A stretch of 64,000 nucleotides of DNA from Arabidopsis thaliana (taxonomy: Eukaryota > Streptophyta > Magnoliopsida > Brassicales > Brassicaceae): contig NC_003070.9 of NCBI RefSeq assembly GCF_000001735.4, positions 9,052,001-9,116,000 on the forward strand, in the 5' to 3' direction. The translations under genes and the position numbers were made by a program. Under the pieces are notes generated by a model. It saw only the letters and a program-made list of their open reading frames with translations. It was not told where the DNA came from and did no database searches. Of this stretch, positions 40,441-55,624 are shown piece by piece (position 1 is the stretch's first letter; the number at the start of each line of letters is the position of its first letter).

Positions 40441-43400
40441 TTTTCTCTTCCTATCTCATTGTCTCTCACCACTTACTCAGACATTTAACCACCCCTCTCA
40501 CCGCTTAACCCAAGCAAGTGGTTTAAAACTAACCATGGTTAAATGTCTCCAAGTGAAACTCAGGCTAAGTAAAAAAGATTTGTGCTCTTTCTCTCTTGCT
40601 TCGTAATTTTTGGAAGGGTCTAGAACGGAAGATCGTAGCCGTTGAATCTCTAGAAATACTGTTGGCGAAATGAGGGACGTTGGATGGCACCGGCTTTTAG
40701 GGAGACTAGAATGAGGACGTGGACTTTTGAAGGGGATTAGAGCTTTGACGTGGCTTGGTCAAACAAACATCTTAATCAAGTTAGGGATTAAAATGATCAT
40801 TATTACTAATTTACCAAAACTACCCTTATTTGATTGATAGCTAGGACCCAAAATTATGTTCCCAGATTTGGAAATATCATACAAGTGTGTGTGTGTGTGT
40901 GTCATTGATGATGCCGACATCCCAAGTTGACTGACGTATTCTCCAAGTGATTTTGATATATCCAAAATTTATGTATAATCGAAATGGTTTGAGCAAGATC
41001 ATAATCATCAAATGGTCGCTTTAATTTTGGAAACGTCGGTATCTAAGTACTTACATCATCAGCGTAATAAATGAATTAGAGAAACGTTTTACCTAGTAAT
41101 CATTGAAAAGAGACATTTTACATATGCAATTCAAAATGTTCTTTTCCGACTTTATTTACGTCGTGATTGACATTTGTATTCATTGTAAACTAAAACATGA
41201 CATGGGATCTACTGAAAAATGTTACGAAAGCAAGTTGGGTTAGTCTAGGTCCTATACATTTTATTGAGTGAACTTGTTTTCCCATTGAAAGGATCTCTTA
41301 CATGTTAAATTGTTACATAAATGATGTTGGAACTCAAACGAATGTATAGATTTTTCATGTGTTGTAGAGTGAACAATATGTTTTTTTTAGTGATTTCTTG
41401 ACTTAAGTACTACGTTAATGCTATATTTTATTTGTTTTGTTGTTATTCACTTGTTTTTTTTCTTCTAAACATATCGTTATTCACTTGTTATGGTTAGGTG
41501 TTACAGGTAAAATTAATTGTGTATCAATTATTGGATCTACGTAGTTTTATACTAGCTTTTGCTTTCAAAAGTAAAACTTACAACATCTGATCTCTAAAAT
41601 AAATTATTTGTGGGGTTCGCATGCATCCACAAAACCTGATTGCTTTAACCAATAAAAATATCCTTAAAACTTGATTGGCACAAAAATGATGGAAGAGTAT
41701 TGTAGCTATATAATACTATTTTTGCAGTATTTAAGATTCCCTATTAAAAGTATTAATTTGAAAGAATCTTTCACTCATTAATCAAATATCATATCGGCTT
41801 ACTAGGAGAAGATGTCATTTCTATCACTCATTCAAATCCTTTTTACACCAAATTCACATAAAAAAATTTGGGTATTAATCAACAGTATGTATGAGAATAT
41901 AGATGATTCATTGACGAAATGATTCCATATTAATTATACCTCAACAGCAAAAATATATATCATCACAAAATATTTTAAACCACCAATGTTATTGTAAACG
42001 ATCATGTTTATGCACGATGTAGTAGAGGTGCTGAATGGTCAATGGCCGTGATAGATATTTTCCGATATAAGCAAATCCATCAAATGTTTGTTTATTCGTC
42101 TGCAGGCGTATCATCAATATTTAATTTGAATTTTTTGAATTTTGATATATACTTTGAATCTGCCTGCCTTAAAATTTTGTGCTTGACAGAAGCCAAATGG
42201 ATTTTCATTCTTATTTTTTATTCTGTCCGTTGAATTTGTTTACTGTTTTCCTATGTATCATATTCGAATAATTTCATGGTAATGTAGTCCTTATATGAAA
42301 ACCTCAGTAACCCTACTAAAAAAACAAGTTACAAGCATACAAAATCATTTCTTGTTTTGACAAGCATACAAATTAGATTCTGTAGTAGTATTTAAACAAA
42401 ACAAAAAACTAAAATATAAAAGGTCGTGCAGGCGACTAAATCCAGAGGACTGGTGAACGTGAAGGTGATTCAGTGGTTGGTTGGGAGCTATACGACGATC
42501 TTATCCCCTCACGTGTCATTATGTATCTCGTGCTCAAAGTCTAACTCTGCAGACTCTCTTATTAGTATATAGTACCCATACTTTTTTTGTTTAATCACCA
42601 AACCATGCATTTTAATTTACCAAGTAAATATGTTATAGTACCCAAAATTTTCGCTTTTGTTAATCGTGATTATTAATGAAATACAGTTAGGGATGCTATG
42701 GTAGTTGAACCTATAATAAGCCATGGGGTTTTGCCTTTTTGGATCTGTCCCTCTCTAGATTTTTTTTTTTCTTATAGATTGATGTCTAATTAATACAATA
42801 TTAGTGTACTAAACGGCTATACCATTTTAAATAGTCTAGTCTTTAAATTAAATGCATCACCAACGGCTATCTGATGAAGATGGTTATCAAAATACTTTAC
42901 ATTGTATTTTTATTTTTTTTAATTAAACACTATACATTGGGGATATGAGATTCGACTATTAAACACACAAAATAATTTGTTAGACTTATGTAAGAACATC
43001 ATCTCCAATGGGGAGCTCTTAGTGATTTTTTTTGTTGATAAAACGTGAATTTCTTAAAGATTAAGTAATCAAAAAATAATTTAAAAGAAGAAAATACAGT
43101 AAAAGGGGTTCTTATTTTTTTTCTTTGGAAATAAAATAATGAAGAAATACTTGACAAAACAAATTGTCTTTATTGATGAAGTGTCAGCAATGTATCACGT
43201 ATGTAATGTAAGAGGTACCCCTAGTTTCGTGATGAAACCATGTGGAATATTTTCCCGAAATGATGTAGACCGTCTTCGCTTTTTATACACTTTTTGTTCT
43301 TTATACATTGTCCTACTATATATTTAAACAATATAAAAACGAATAATAATATTAGAGGGATAACGAGAATTGGTCGTTTCTTCGTCTGACAAAACTATCT

Positions 43401-44022
43401 CTCTATGGGCGGGTCTATCCGTTGGCTGTGACTGCCTCTTGTTTTTTACTCACGCATGGCCATTGTTTAGATGTTCTTTCTCATACAGAGCACCGAACCA
43501 AAAAGAATTGTCTACAACTAAAACTATTGTATTGAGTTGCTTGGTGAGAAAGAAACTAGTGTTTGTCTTGTGTTTAGAGTTTACCTTTTAAGTTTTACCA
43601 AACGCCAACGATTGTTACAAGTATAAACTCAAAATGCATCTACGAAATATGGAACTAAGAAATAAAATTGAGATTGTGGTTTGAGGCCAGAGACAACGTT
43701 GCCATCAACACTCCTTCATAAATCTATAATGAATGCACTGCTTAGGAGATTTCAGAGTGCACCGAGATTCGGAAAAGCATGAATAGATTTCATTGTGAAT
43801 TTGTGATGGGTGAACCCAAAAGACTAGAGAAGTTTAGAGTTGAAGTAATTGACTACTTATCGGTAGCAGTGCTGTACAAAACGAACCAGAGGACTGTTTG
43901 GCAAAACAAATGAATCATATATGAATTGCGAAATCAAGGTCTTCGTATGCATCACTTACTAAATCAAAACTATACATTTCAAGCATCTTCTTCATTTACC
44001 CTTTTCTAATTGGAACTTAAAA
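40441..44022. other. Gene-poor AT-rich interval
   Basis: No protein-like ORF of any length was found on either strand. Includes a (GT)9 microsatellite at 40885-40902. Near 43000-43140 the strings CATCTCCAATGGGGAGCTC and AAAAGGGGTTCTTATTTTTT resemble ends of degenerate non-autonomous DNA transposons, but no clear terminal repeats can be paired. Confidence 0.35.
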
Positions 44023-47000
44023 CTAACAAGACACTTCGTTTCCTGCATTTGTTGTAGCTTTAGATGATTGCTTCTCGTCTTCAACATCCTGTAAACACGC
44101 AGCATAGGAAGTTCCTTAGTCCGAATTCATGAACAACAAGGTCTACATTTGGCGGAAATGTAAAAGGGTGCTTACTGAGTTTCCAATCTTGTCAAAGTCA
44201 TCCTCAAGGCTTCCATCACCATCATCTGGAAGGGGTTAAACACAAATTAATAGATTATACATCCTGCTAAACTGAGCTAGAGACACAGTATACACAAAAC
44301 CAAATTCAACGCCTTGGCTGATTCAAACAACTTGATATACGTTTATAATGACAAAATTAGTGACGTGGATACAAGAGGAAGATAACCTAAACACAGTTAA
44401 AAGTAGGGAGCAGAGAAGAGAAATTCTCACCTGGAGCTTCATCACTGTCTTCTAGATCACCCAACAGGAATGTATCCAGATCCTGCTCAGAAGACGCAGT
44501 AGATGTTCTACGGATTGCAACATTCTTTTCTACTGTTTCTGTCTCTCCAGTCGCTGGAGCCTTCTTAGCTTCTTCATTTCCATGCTCTCCTTTGGTCTTA
44601 AGTTCCTCCATGTACTTCCTCTCATATCTGAATAAAGTCATTACAAAAGAATGCCTCAGAACAAGCCAACTACCAAGATAACATATCATATCGATGAGAT
44701 GCAAGGATCAACAAATTGCTATCCTCTACATGAAGGACTGTTGAAACCATCATTATAGATATAAGTCTAAGCTAATGGCATTCTTTCATCTCACGATCTC
44801 CTAAATGCATTACCAGGCTTCTTTATCAAATCCCTTTGTCCACACATTACTCAATTCCTTAATTACGATCCTAACTCACTAGTGTGAGTTACGCTTGCTT
44901 ATCACATAGTGCGATGGAGATTGTAAGAGTAACAACAAAATCTTCTTTTACAACCATACACTATCATCTACAAAATAACATTAAATCCTAAAATCCAATT
45001 AGTTTTTTTTCTTAGCAATAATATGATTAGGAGAAAATTTAGCAAAGAAATGCTATCGGTGTATTAAGACATGGTAACTGATTAAGAATAAGAATCAAAT
45101 AATTTAGTTTGCAACCAAAATGTTTTTTACTTATAAGTGTTAAGTTTCTAAGTTTTTGTAAATTAATTGAACACACTATCCAATCCCTTAAGAGAAAGTT
45201 CAATATGATTTTCACATAATTAAATTTTTAACACTTTTAAGTTTTAATTTTTGTGTGAATTAATTGGACACACAACATCCAAGCTCCTAAGAGGTGTCTT
45301 AGGTTCAATATGGTTTACACATAATTAAATTTTTAACACTTGTTTTTTTTCTTAAATTTTTTTGTTTTTTTGATAAGTGTTAATTTTAAAATTTTTGTGT
45401 AAATTAATTGGATACAATATCCAAACCCCTAAGAGATGTTCTAGGTTCAATATGGTTTACAAATAATTAAATTTTTGACACTTGCTTTTTGGCAATTAAT
45501 ATTAATATTATGTATATTTACAATATAAAAAAACAATACTCATTATTTTATGTATATTAATTGGACATAATATCTAATTATATAAAAAATATTATGTATA
45601 CTTACAATAAATTAATTAGAGACAACATCCAATCAATTTTGTTTTTCTTTGGAAACAAACATGTCAATCTTCTTCTAAATATCTCAGTCACAGATCGTAA
45701 AGATCCTACTTTTAAGCAATCCATAGCAGCCTTACAAGTAAAGCACTATTCTCACCAACATATAAAAAGGACATCAGTTTCAGTTTAATCAACCACAACA
45801 AAGTTTCTGAATCCGCAATTAGATATATTTGGAGCGTAAATGTTTCCAAGGATCTTTTGTTAACGGTCACATAAAACCATACAATTAAGAACTTTTTATA
45901 ACCTTATTTGGACCACCAACTATTGTATAACTGAGTCCCACAAGGAACTCCATCAAGACATATGTCAATGTCAAAACGATATTGTTTTATAACCCCATTT
46001 GTTAATCTAGTGGGAAAGAAATATATGCGCAAGGCGAGAAGTGTGGAGCCATGGACCACAAAGACTATAGCCGACAAAATGTAAGAAAAATATGTACATT
46101 ATACCTTCATCATGGAAAGAAAAGCAGCTACTCATTGTTTATAAGTATTATTGTAGGCGGAGAGGAGACTCTTATTGTCTAAAGACGAAGAGAGGATCCG
46201 CGATGAGCTAGAAATGGAAATCGAAAGAAATTTGGAAGGGGAATTCAAGGACGGGATCTACAATCTCGCACTCAAGCTGCGTCGACTTTATGAACAAAGA
46301 CGAGAAAGAGAGGAGTTGTTCGATGTTTCAATGAGAAAGAGCAAGAGAGTATTGGAGGTGAACATAAATATAAAGATGGAAGGAGATACCAAGATTGAGA
46401 TCACAGAGAAGAAGAAGGAAGTAGACAACGAAAAGACGAAAAAGGCAGAGAATTCGGACAAGAGAAAGAAGTTTGTAGCAGTTGGTGAAGATAAAACAGG
46501 AAAAGAAAAGATGAAGAATCAAACGAGGGCTCATGAGCTCAGATGGAAATGGTAAAGAGAATGATTGGCCTGGATCTGTGCCTATATGCTGGTATCTATC
46601 TATGTTTGCACTTTTTCTTCCTGCAAATCCTACTTAAACACGAATGAAATAAGAGTTATGCTTGCTTATCACATAGTGCGATGGAGATTGTAAGAGTAAC
46701 AACAAAATCTTCTTTTACAACCATACACTATCATCTAACAAAATAACACCAAATCCTAAAATCCAATTAGTTTTTTTATTAGCAATAATATGATTAGGAG
46801 AAAGTTTAGCAAAGAAATGCTATCGGTGTATTAAGACATGGTAACTGATTAAGAATAAGAATCAAATAAATATATAGAAGAGATAAAATAATGCTATTCT
46901 ATAAAATCATAAATTTATAGAAGAGATGGTAAAGACTTACGGAGAAACATGAGTGCTCACTAGTGTGAAATAAATCCTCCAGAACCTCCTTTCTTTCATG

Positions 47001-47746
47001 AAACGAGGGCAAAGTTCGTATCTTAACTTGGAGATTTGCTGCAACAATGTGCAATGTGCATACAAAATCAGCTAACTAGATTCCTAGAGTAGACACTACA
47101 AGTCATATAACATATGAAATCTCGAATTTGAAAGTTGACCTTGACAGAGGTTAGAACCAGAGTGGCATGTCTCTCTTGCCAATCCGAGAGATCCTTTCGA
47201 ACATTCGAAGCATTTGTTATCACATCGGAAACTTCATCCCCTTGATCTATACAAGTAGCTCACATTCAGCGAAACGAAGAGCCAACAAAATCGAAACAAA
47301 AATCAACAAATACCTTGATCAGGAAAAGCTTGGAATGTAGCAGAGGTCAAGCCTTCAGCGAACTCTCTCAAATCATCCGTTACACCGAATTCGAGAAGCT
47401 CCGCTTCTGAACCGGATCCTGACCCGGTCCCGGTCCCGATTATATCAGCGATCGATTTGATGTTCTGGATCTGATCAGCTTGTTTCAGCGCGGCGACTTT
47501 GAACTGATCCGCCTTCTTTGAAGCTTCAGCAGCGAATTCTTTGGATTTCTTAGCCGTTTCAGCAACGAAATCGGCGGCATTGAATTGATCAGCTTTCTTC
47601 GAAGCTTCGAGAGCGAGTTCCTTGGATTTCTTAGCAGTCTCGGTGACGAGATTGACGAAGGTCGCGGAGGATGATTGTGTTATCGTCTGAGACTTCTTAC
47701 CCGCTTCTTCTGCGAACGATTTTGCCCTCTTCCATAGATCCTCCAT
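44023..47746 (-). CDS. BSD-domain protein with LEA-like N-terminal helix
   Basis: 316 residues (I believe AT1G26300). Exons on the minus strand: 47746-47314, 47246-47140, 47038-46941, 44627-44431, 44225-44176, 44088-44023. The N-terminal half is an Ala/Lys/Glu-rich amphipathic helix with two copies of a unit like ETAKKSKELALEASKKADQF. The BSD domain follows: DVITNASNVRKDLSDWQERH, then KQISKLRYELCPRFMKERRF, WRIYFTLVSTHVSPYERKYM; the conserved Phe and Trp residues are present. The C-terminus is acidic (FLLGDLEDSDEAP). BSD domains occur in TFIIH p62 and synapse-associated proteins; function here is unassigned. Intron 3 is 2.3 kb and contains a separate gene on the opposite strand. Confidence 0.92.
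44886..45102. repeat. 217-bp direct repeat, left copy
   Basis: Starts GAGTTACGCTTGCTTATCAC and ends AGAATAAGAATCAAATAA. Nearly identical to 46653-46869, with only scattered differences. Lies in intron 3 of the BSD gene and borders the nested gene on its 5' side. Confidence 0.9.
45130..45630. repeat. AT-rich degenerate tandem repeat
   Basis: Three to five diverged units, each with TTTTTGTGTAAATTAATTGGA-like and GGTTCAATATGGTTTACA-like segments (near 45160, 45255, 45405, 45555, 45610). AATTAAATTTTTAACACTT separates units. Spacing is uneven, 100-150 bp. It lies just left of the nested gene. Confidence 0.6.
46051..46555 (+). CDS. Nested Lys/Glu-rich small protein gene inside the BSD-gene intron
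   Basis: Two exons, 46051-46080 and 46157-46555, encode 142 residues (I believe AT1G26290). The first exon gives MDHKDYSRQN; the junction AAT/gtaag ... ttgtag/GCG keeps frame into AERRLLLSKDEERIRDELEM. Charged heptads (RNLEGEFKDGIYNLALKL, then RRLYEQRREREELFD) predict a coiled coil; a Lys-rich disordered tail ends HELRWKW. I recognise no domain. It lies on the strand opposite its host gene, bracketed by 217-bp direct repeats, so it probably arrived with, or was created by, a duplication. Could be a young or lineage-specific gene. Confidence 0.72.
46653..46869. repeat. 217-bp direct repeat, right copy
   Basis: Second copy of 44886-45102, in the same orientation, beginning about 100 bp after the nested gene stop. 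The two copies are about 1.77 kb apart start to start. Confidence 0.9.
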
Positions 47747-48329
47747 TGCTGCGACTACTATTTTTCTTTTCTTCTCCGATTTGTTTTATACAGTTTCTTC
47801 TTTGGCAAAATGCCAAGTATTATGGGCTTAAACAATGAACTAATAATTATGAAGCCCACAAGGGCCCAATAATTCTCATTTCCGATCGTATCACGCACCT
47901 ACATGAAGCAAATGGAGAAGAAACCGAATGTCACGTTCCCAACATTTTTATTTCTATTTTCAATTCAAAATTTACCTTCTAAGGCTGTGATTTACTTTGA
48001 CCAAGTAAAGTTCAAATCATCAAAGACTAAATTCGTATTACAAATATTTTTTTTGTGTGAAAGAAATCAAATTACAATGTAACGATGAGATCAATATAGA
48101 AAAGGTTTGAACAACAATTCTTTCTAGCTCTCTCAGTCCCCAAATATTACATTTATTCATTGCTCCCCGAAATACAAGATATATTGAATTGGAAAAAGGC
48201 TTGATCATGTTGATATGATATAAGGACATACCAAAAATATATTAATTAACCGGTGTTTAATATAGATCATGAGTAGAGGATCGATCTTATATTATTTTAA
48301 AGAGATTGATATAGATCGATGTAGTCTAT
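47747..48329. promoter_or_regulatory. BSD-gene promoter with site II elements; CAL 3' flank
   Basis: TGGGCTT (47823-47829), AAGCCCA (47852-47858) and GGGCCCA (47862-47868) cluster 77-122 bp before the BSD start, a typical housekeeping site II arrangement. The remainder up to 48329 is AT-rich and includes the CAULIFLOWER 3' UTR. Confidence 0.55.
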
Positions 48330-51300
48330 TCAAGCGGCGTAACAGCCAAGGTAATTGTAAATGGGTTCAAGAGTCAGATCCAGATTGTTCCTCCTCATCG
48401 CCGTTTGGTCTTCTTCTTGGTACAAACCACTGAAATTACAATCATATATAGCAAATTAAAATCATAATACAATAATATGCATGCATACCATCAACCTCTA
48501 ACGCCATACCTAACACAAACCCTATATATGAAGTGCATTCACTATCATTGCCTATATGACTGACTGAACACTTCACTATATATGAGAATTTGACATTATG
48601 GTAAGAAAAAAGAACTTAAAAAAACAAGAAATACTGCCGTTACCCCATATTTAGGAAAGGAGAAGTCTGATGAGCGATCATGTAAAGATGGGGGTGTTGA
48701 AATGGTTGTGGCTGTGGTACATCGTCGACGCTGCGGTTCAGCTGCTCACATTGGGTTTGTTTTGTCCTTAGGATGTTTTCCCTCTCCTTTATCTATACCG
48801 ATTACACACGCCAAGAAAATGATATAAGCATCATCTTTATATAGATTCCCATTTGCAACTAATCAGCTATTTGCATTTATTCAAGGAACTTCAATTTTTT
48901 ATTCTTATACTTTTTTTTGTAATATGATATTTTCAAACAAAATGCAAAGTAATAATTAAATCTGCAAAATGTTAAGCGAATTTTAGCGTCGTCAAGGTCT
49001 TACTATTGTGATATTTTTTCATTTAATATATGTTCTTTAATCAAGTAGTTTCATCGTACGTTTTCTTACTTCTCAATAAAACTTAAATAGAGCTCCTAGC
49101 TATCTAGCTAATGTATGTGTAATTTACACATAGACTATGATTATGAGAAGACAGTTCAAGTTCAAGTTCAAATCTGGGAGACAACCTTAATACTAAACGG
49201 ACAAAGCTTACCTATACGTGCAGCTAGGCTCATGATTATACCAATCAAAAGAAACTACATATCAATTCTTTTTACTCAAAAGAGTTGGTGCCGAAAGTGG
49301 AGAGATGGTAGCTTAAGGTAGAGATTGAAGTGGAGTTCAACAGTGGAATTGTAAATAGTGAAACAGTTAGAAATGCAAAAAACAATGATCACCTGTTTGG
49401 TAAGCATGCTGTTTTCCTCCTGTATCTCCTTCTCCTGTCATTTCCACAAAAATGACACCATTGTCAATTTCTCTTTTTATATGATCTATATAAGTATATA
49501 TACATCTAGTAATTAATAATATATTAACCTGAATTATATATAACCTATATGTTATTTATTTATTAAAAGATTTATATCTCTAACATATAAGTCATGACTC
49601 TATACACACAGGACTTGAGAGATAAAATGGTTTTAACTTAGCTACCTTTCTTTGGAGGTGGTTGAGGGACTCATTCATGAGTTGATTCTGCATACAAAAA
49701 GGCCAAAAATTATTTATTTATATGAGACAATCTCTATACAATATTTGACTATATGTAATATATCCACACAAAGTCAAAGTTAGTTATGCATAGAGATAGA
49801 GTGTGGGATATATTTACACACTTTTCTGGAGCGAATGTGCTTAAGAGCAGTCTCAAGCTGCTGCTCCAGATTTTGGAGATCCTTGAGGCTCATTGGTTCC
49901 AACTCTTCTCCCAGATAATGCCTATGATGATTTAGTTAATTAAGAACATTCTCTCTTCTGTTATTCCTCAATATTTAACTACTAAAATAAATTTAAATGT
50001 ACTATGTACCTTTGGTTTCTCTCCAAAAGCTCAATCTTGGCCTTAAGCCTGCTATACTCCATTGACCAGTTCGTCTGTGCCTTCACAATTAATTTCCAAC
50101 ATGAAAGCCAATAATCAGTTTATATGCTATGTTAAAACACATGCAAGATTCAAAATATACACAAATATATGATGGAGATCATTAAACATACATTAACGTG
50201 AGAGTCAGGTGCAATCAGCTGTCTCTCGGCGTAAGAATACCTCTCGTAGCGTTCTAGTACCTTCTCCATGCTACAAATATTAAGCTTACGAGTTAGAATT
50301 AGTTTGGATTCAACCACCAATATATTTGCATACACAACTATCTTATCAGCTAGCACAAGAGGCCACTTGTTTCAAACGTAATTAACGATTCACCCAAAAT
50401 ATGTGATAACATATAGCATCTGATTATGTAGGGTTATCTAATTAATCTATGTCATTAAACATTAGTTTCTTCCTTTCTATTATGGAATAAAGATGATCTC
50501 TAGTTTTGTGCCTAAACCCTAGCTAGAAACAGTACTGATTTCTACCATTTTAAAAATAAATAAACCAGTTGAGCCACTAACCCCACACCCCAAGACGTAT
50601 TCAAGCACCCTGTAAAAGTTTAAAAGGAACTGTTGAAGTTAAGTTTGACCATCAGTACGGAGGAACTGTTTAGAAAAAAAAGAACGATCTGTTTTACATT
50701 AATCCCCAGAGGTCAAAGACTCCCTATACTTAGATGTCACATACTTATTTCCAGTTTCTCTATACCTAGCTATAAACCATTATTAAATGGGAAAAAATGA
50801 AGAGTTTCTTTCTAAACTTAATTAAGATTATTGGTATACTAATATATATATATGTGTGTGTTCATAAAATGCAACTTAAAGATATTTAAGCAAAAGTATA
50901 GCTTTCCTAAAAGCAAAAACCCTAGTCTAGACCATAAACATCCGTTCTTTCTGTACCTAATATACTAAACTTGACTTGAAGCAAAATGTACATTTCCAGA
51001 TTAAAGAAGATGCTGAAGATTTCTTACAAATCCATGCCACTATAATTAAGTAGATCGTATTGTAGGGTTCACTAAAAGTCCTAAAAATTTTCATTTTCTT
51101 TGATATATAATAAATTATTGATAAAAATAAACTAATGATATGACCAACACAATCAGTTCGTAGACCCAAGTAAATAGATACCAAATCAGTGGCAAATTTT
51201 CAGAAAGACAGATAATAGAATAGAAGACACAGAAAGTATGCCTTAAGTAGAACAAAGACTACTAGTTAGGGCAAACGAAGGCACACTAAAAATAACATTA

Positions 51301-51510
51301 AAAAAAGAAGGAATTAAGCAATTACCAAGATTCAGAGGAGTACTCGAACAATTTGCCCTTATGGGAGAAGACAATAAGGGAAACCTCGGCATCACAAAGA
51401 ACAGAGATCTCCTGAGCTTTCTTCAAAAGACCAGTTCTTCTTTTCGAGAATGTCACTTGTCTATTGATCTTGTTCTCTATCCTCTTCAATTCAACCCTAC
51501 CCCTTCCCAT
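48330..51510 (-). CDS. CAL: CAULIFLOWER, MADS-box (MIKC) floral meristem identity factor
   Basis: 255 residues (AT1G26310, AGL10). Exons on the minus strand: 51510-51326, 50270-50192, 50080-50010, 49921-49822, 49687-49646, 49434-49393, 48792-48644, 48429-48330. The MADS domain (1-60) starts [20 protein letters not shown]; the K domain includes [20 protein letters not shown] and [20 protein letters not shown]. The C-terminal region is Gln/Pro-rich ([11 protein letters not shown]) and ends [11 protein letters not shown] is the close paralogue of APETALA1 and acts redundantly with it to specify floral meristems; loss of both gives the cauliflower curd phenotype. All exons are open, so this is an intact allele. 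Intron 1 is about 1.06 kb, long for this gene and a likely place for regulatory sites. Confidence 0.97.
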
Positions 51511-55029
<3,519 letters not shown>

Positions 55030-55624
55030 GACGTTGAAGGTTTCATATTATATGGTGTTGTTCTTTGAAAAGTAGATTATGATTCTTTGTTTTTAGTTTT
55101 GTTCGGACAAGTCATTTCCTTGACACATGGGAATAATAATCGCATTTGTTTTTAACTTAAAATTGAGACGTTTCAACCTTTTTGGGACGAATTTTTTTTT
55201 GTTTTTTAGACGTATCAACTATCAAGTTATATTTTAATTAGGGTTCTTGTATCATTGTATAAAGTCTCGGCTTTATGGTATCAAAAAAATCCGATGTCAA
55301 TATTAAACAAAGCAATTAGAATTCTTCTCACCATTTGAGCTTCTAACTTTGTTAACATGATTTAGTCCAATTGATTAAAGTGATTAATCCAAATACGCAC
55401 CTTCAAAGTGGTTAAGCCTGTAATTTTAAAATAGGCCCAAAGCCCATTAAGTGCTTTTTTTTTAATATGCGGCCTTTTAAGTTTTGATATAGTTATGGAG
55501 GGAATCATTTTATTTCCCGCGAAAGCATAACCCCTCTCTCTCTCTCTCTACCTCTTCCTCGAATTTGTCTCCGGCGTCGCGAGATTTTTCACCGGTGCTC
55601 CGATCCCGTGTTTCCGGAATTTCA
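55030..55624. promoter_or_regulatory. Promoter of FYR/WD40 gene with canonical E2F site
   Basis: ATTTCCCGCGAAAG at 55512-55525 is a full palindromic E2F/DP binding site about 100 bp before the ATG. Site II elements GGCCCAA (55434-55440) and AGCCCA (55441-55446) lie 70 bp upstream, and a CT-dinucleotide leader tract spans 55532-55548. The left part is the reductase 3' UTR. Confidence 0.65.

Noticed and set aside
43139..43591. Two ORFs of 62-73 residues in the gap before the BSD gene
   Set aside because: AT-rich, no motif or family resemblance, no supporting splice or promoter signals.
44886..46869. LTR retrotransposon suggested by the 217-bp direct repeats
   Set aside because: Repeat ends lack TG...CA, I see no primer-binding site or polypurine tract, and no gag/pol; target duplication is not evident.
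44875..46968. Matching CTCACTAGTGTGA at 44875-44887 and 46956-46968 as a target-site duplication
   Set aside because: The string is largely palindromic and the right copy lies within a coding exon of the BSD gene, so it is not a clean insertion footprint.
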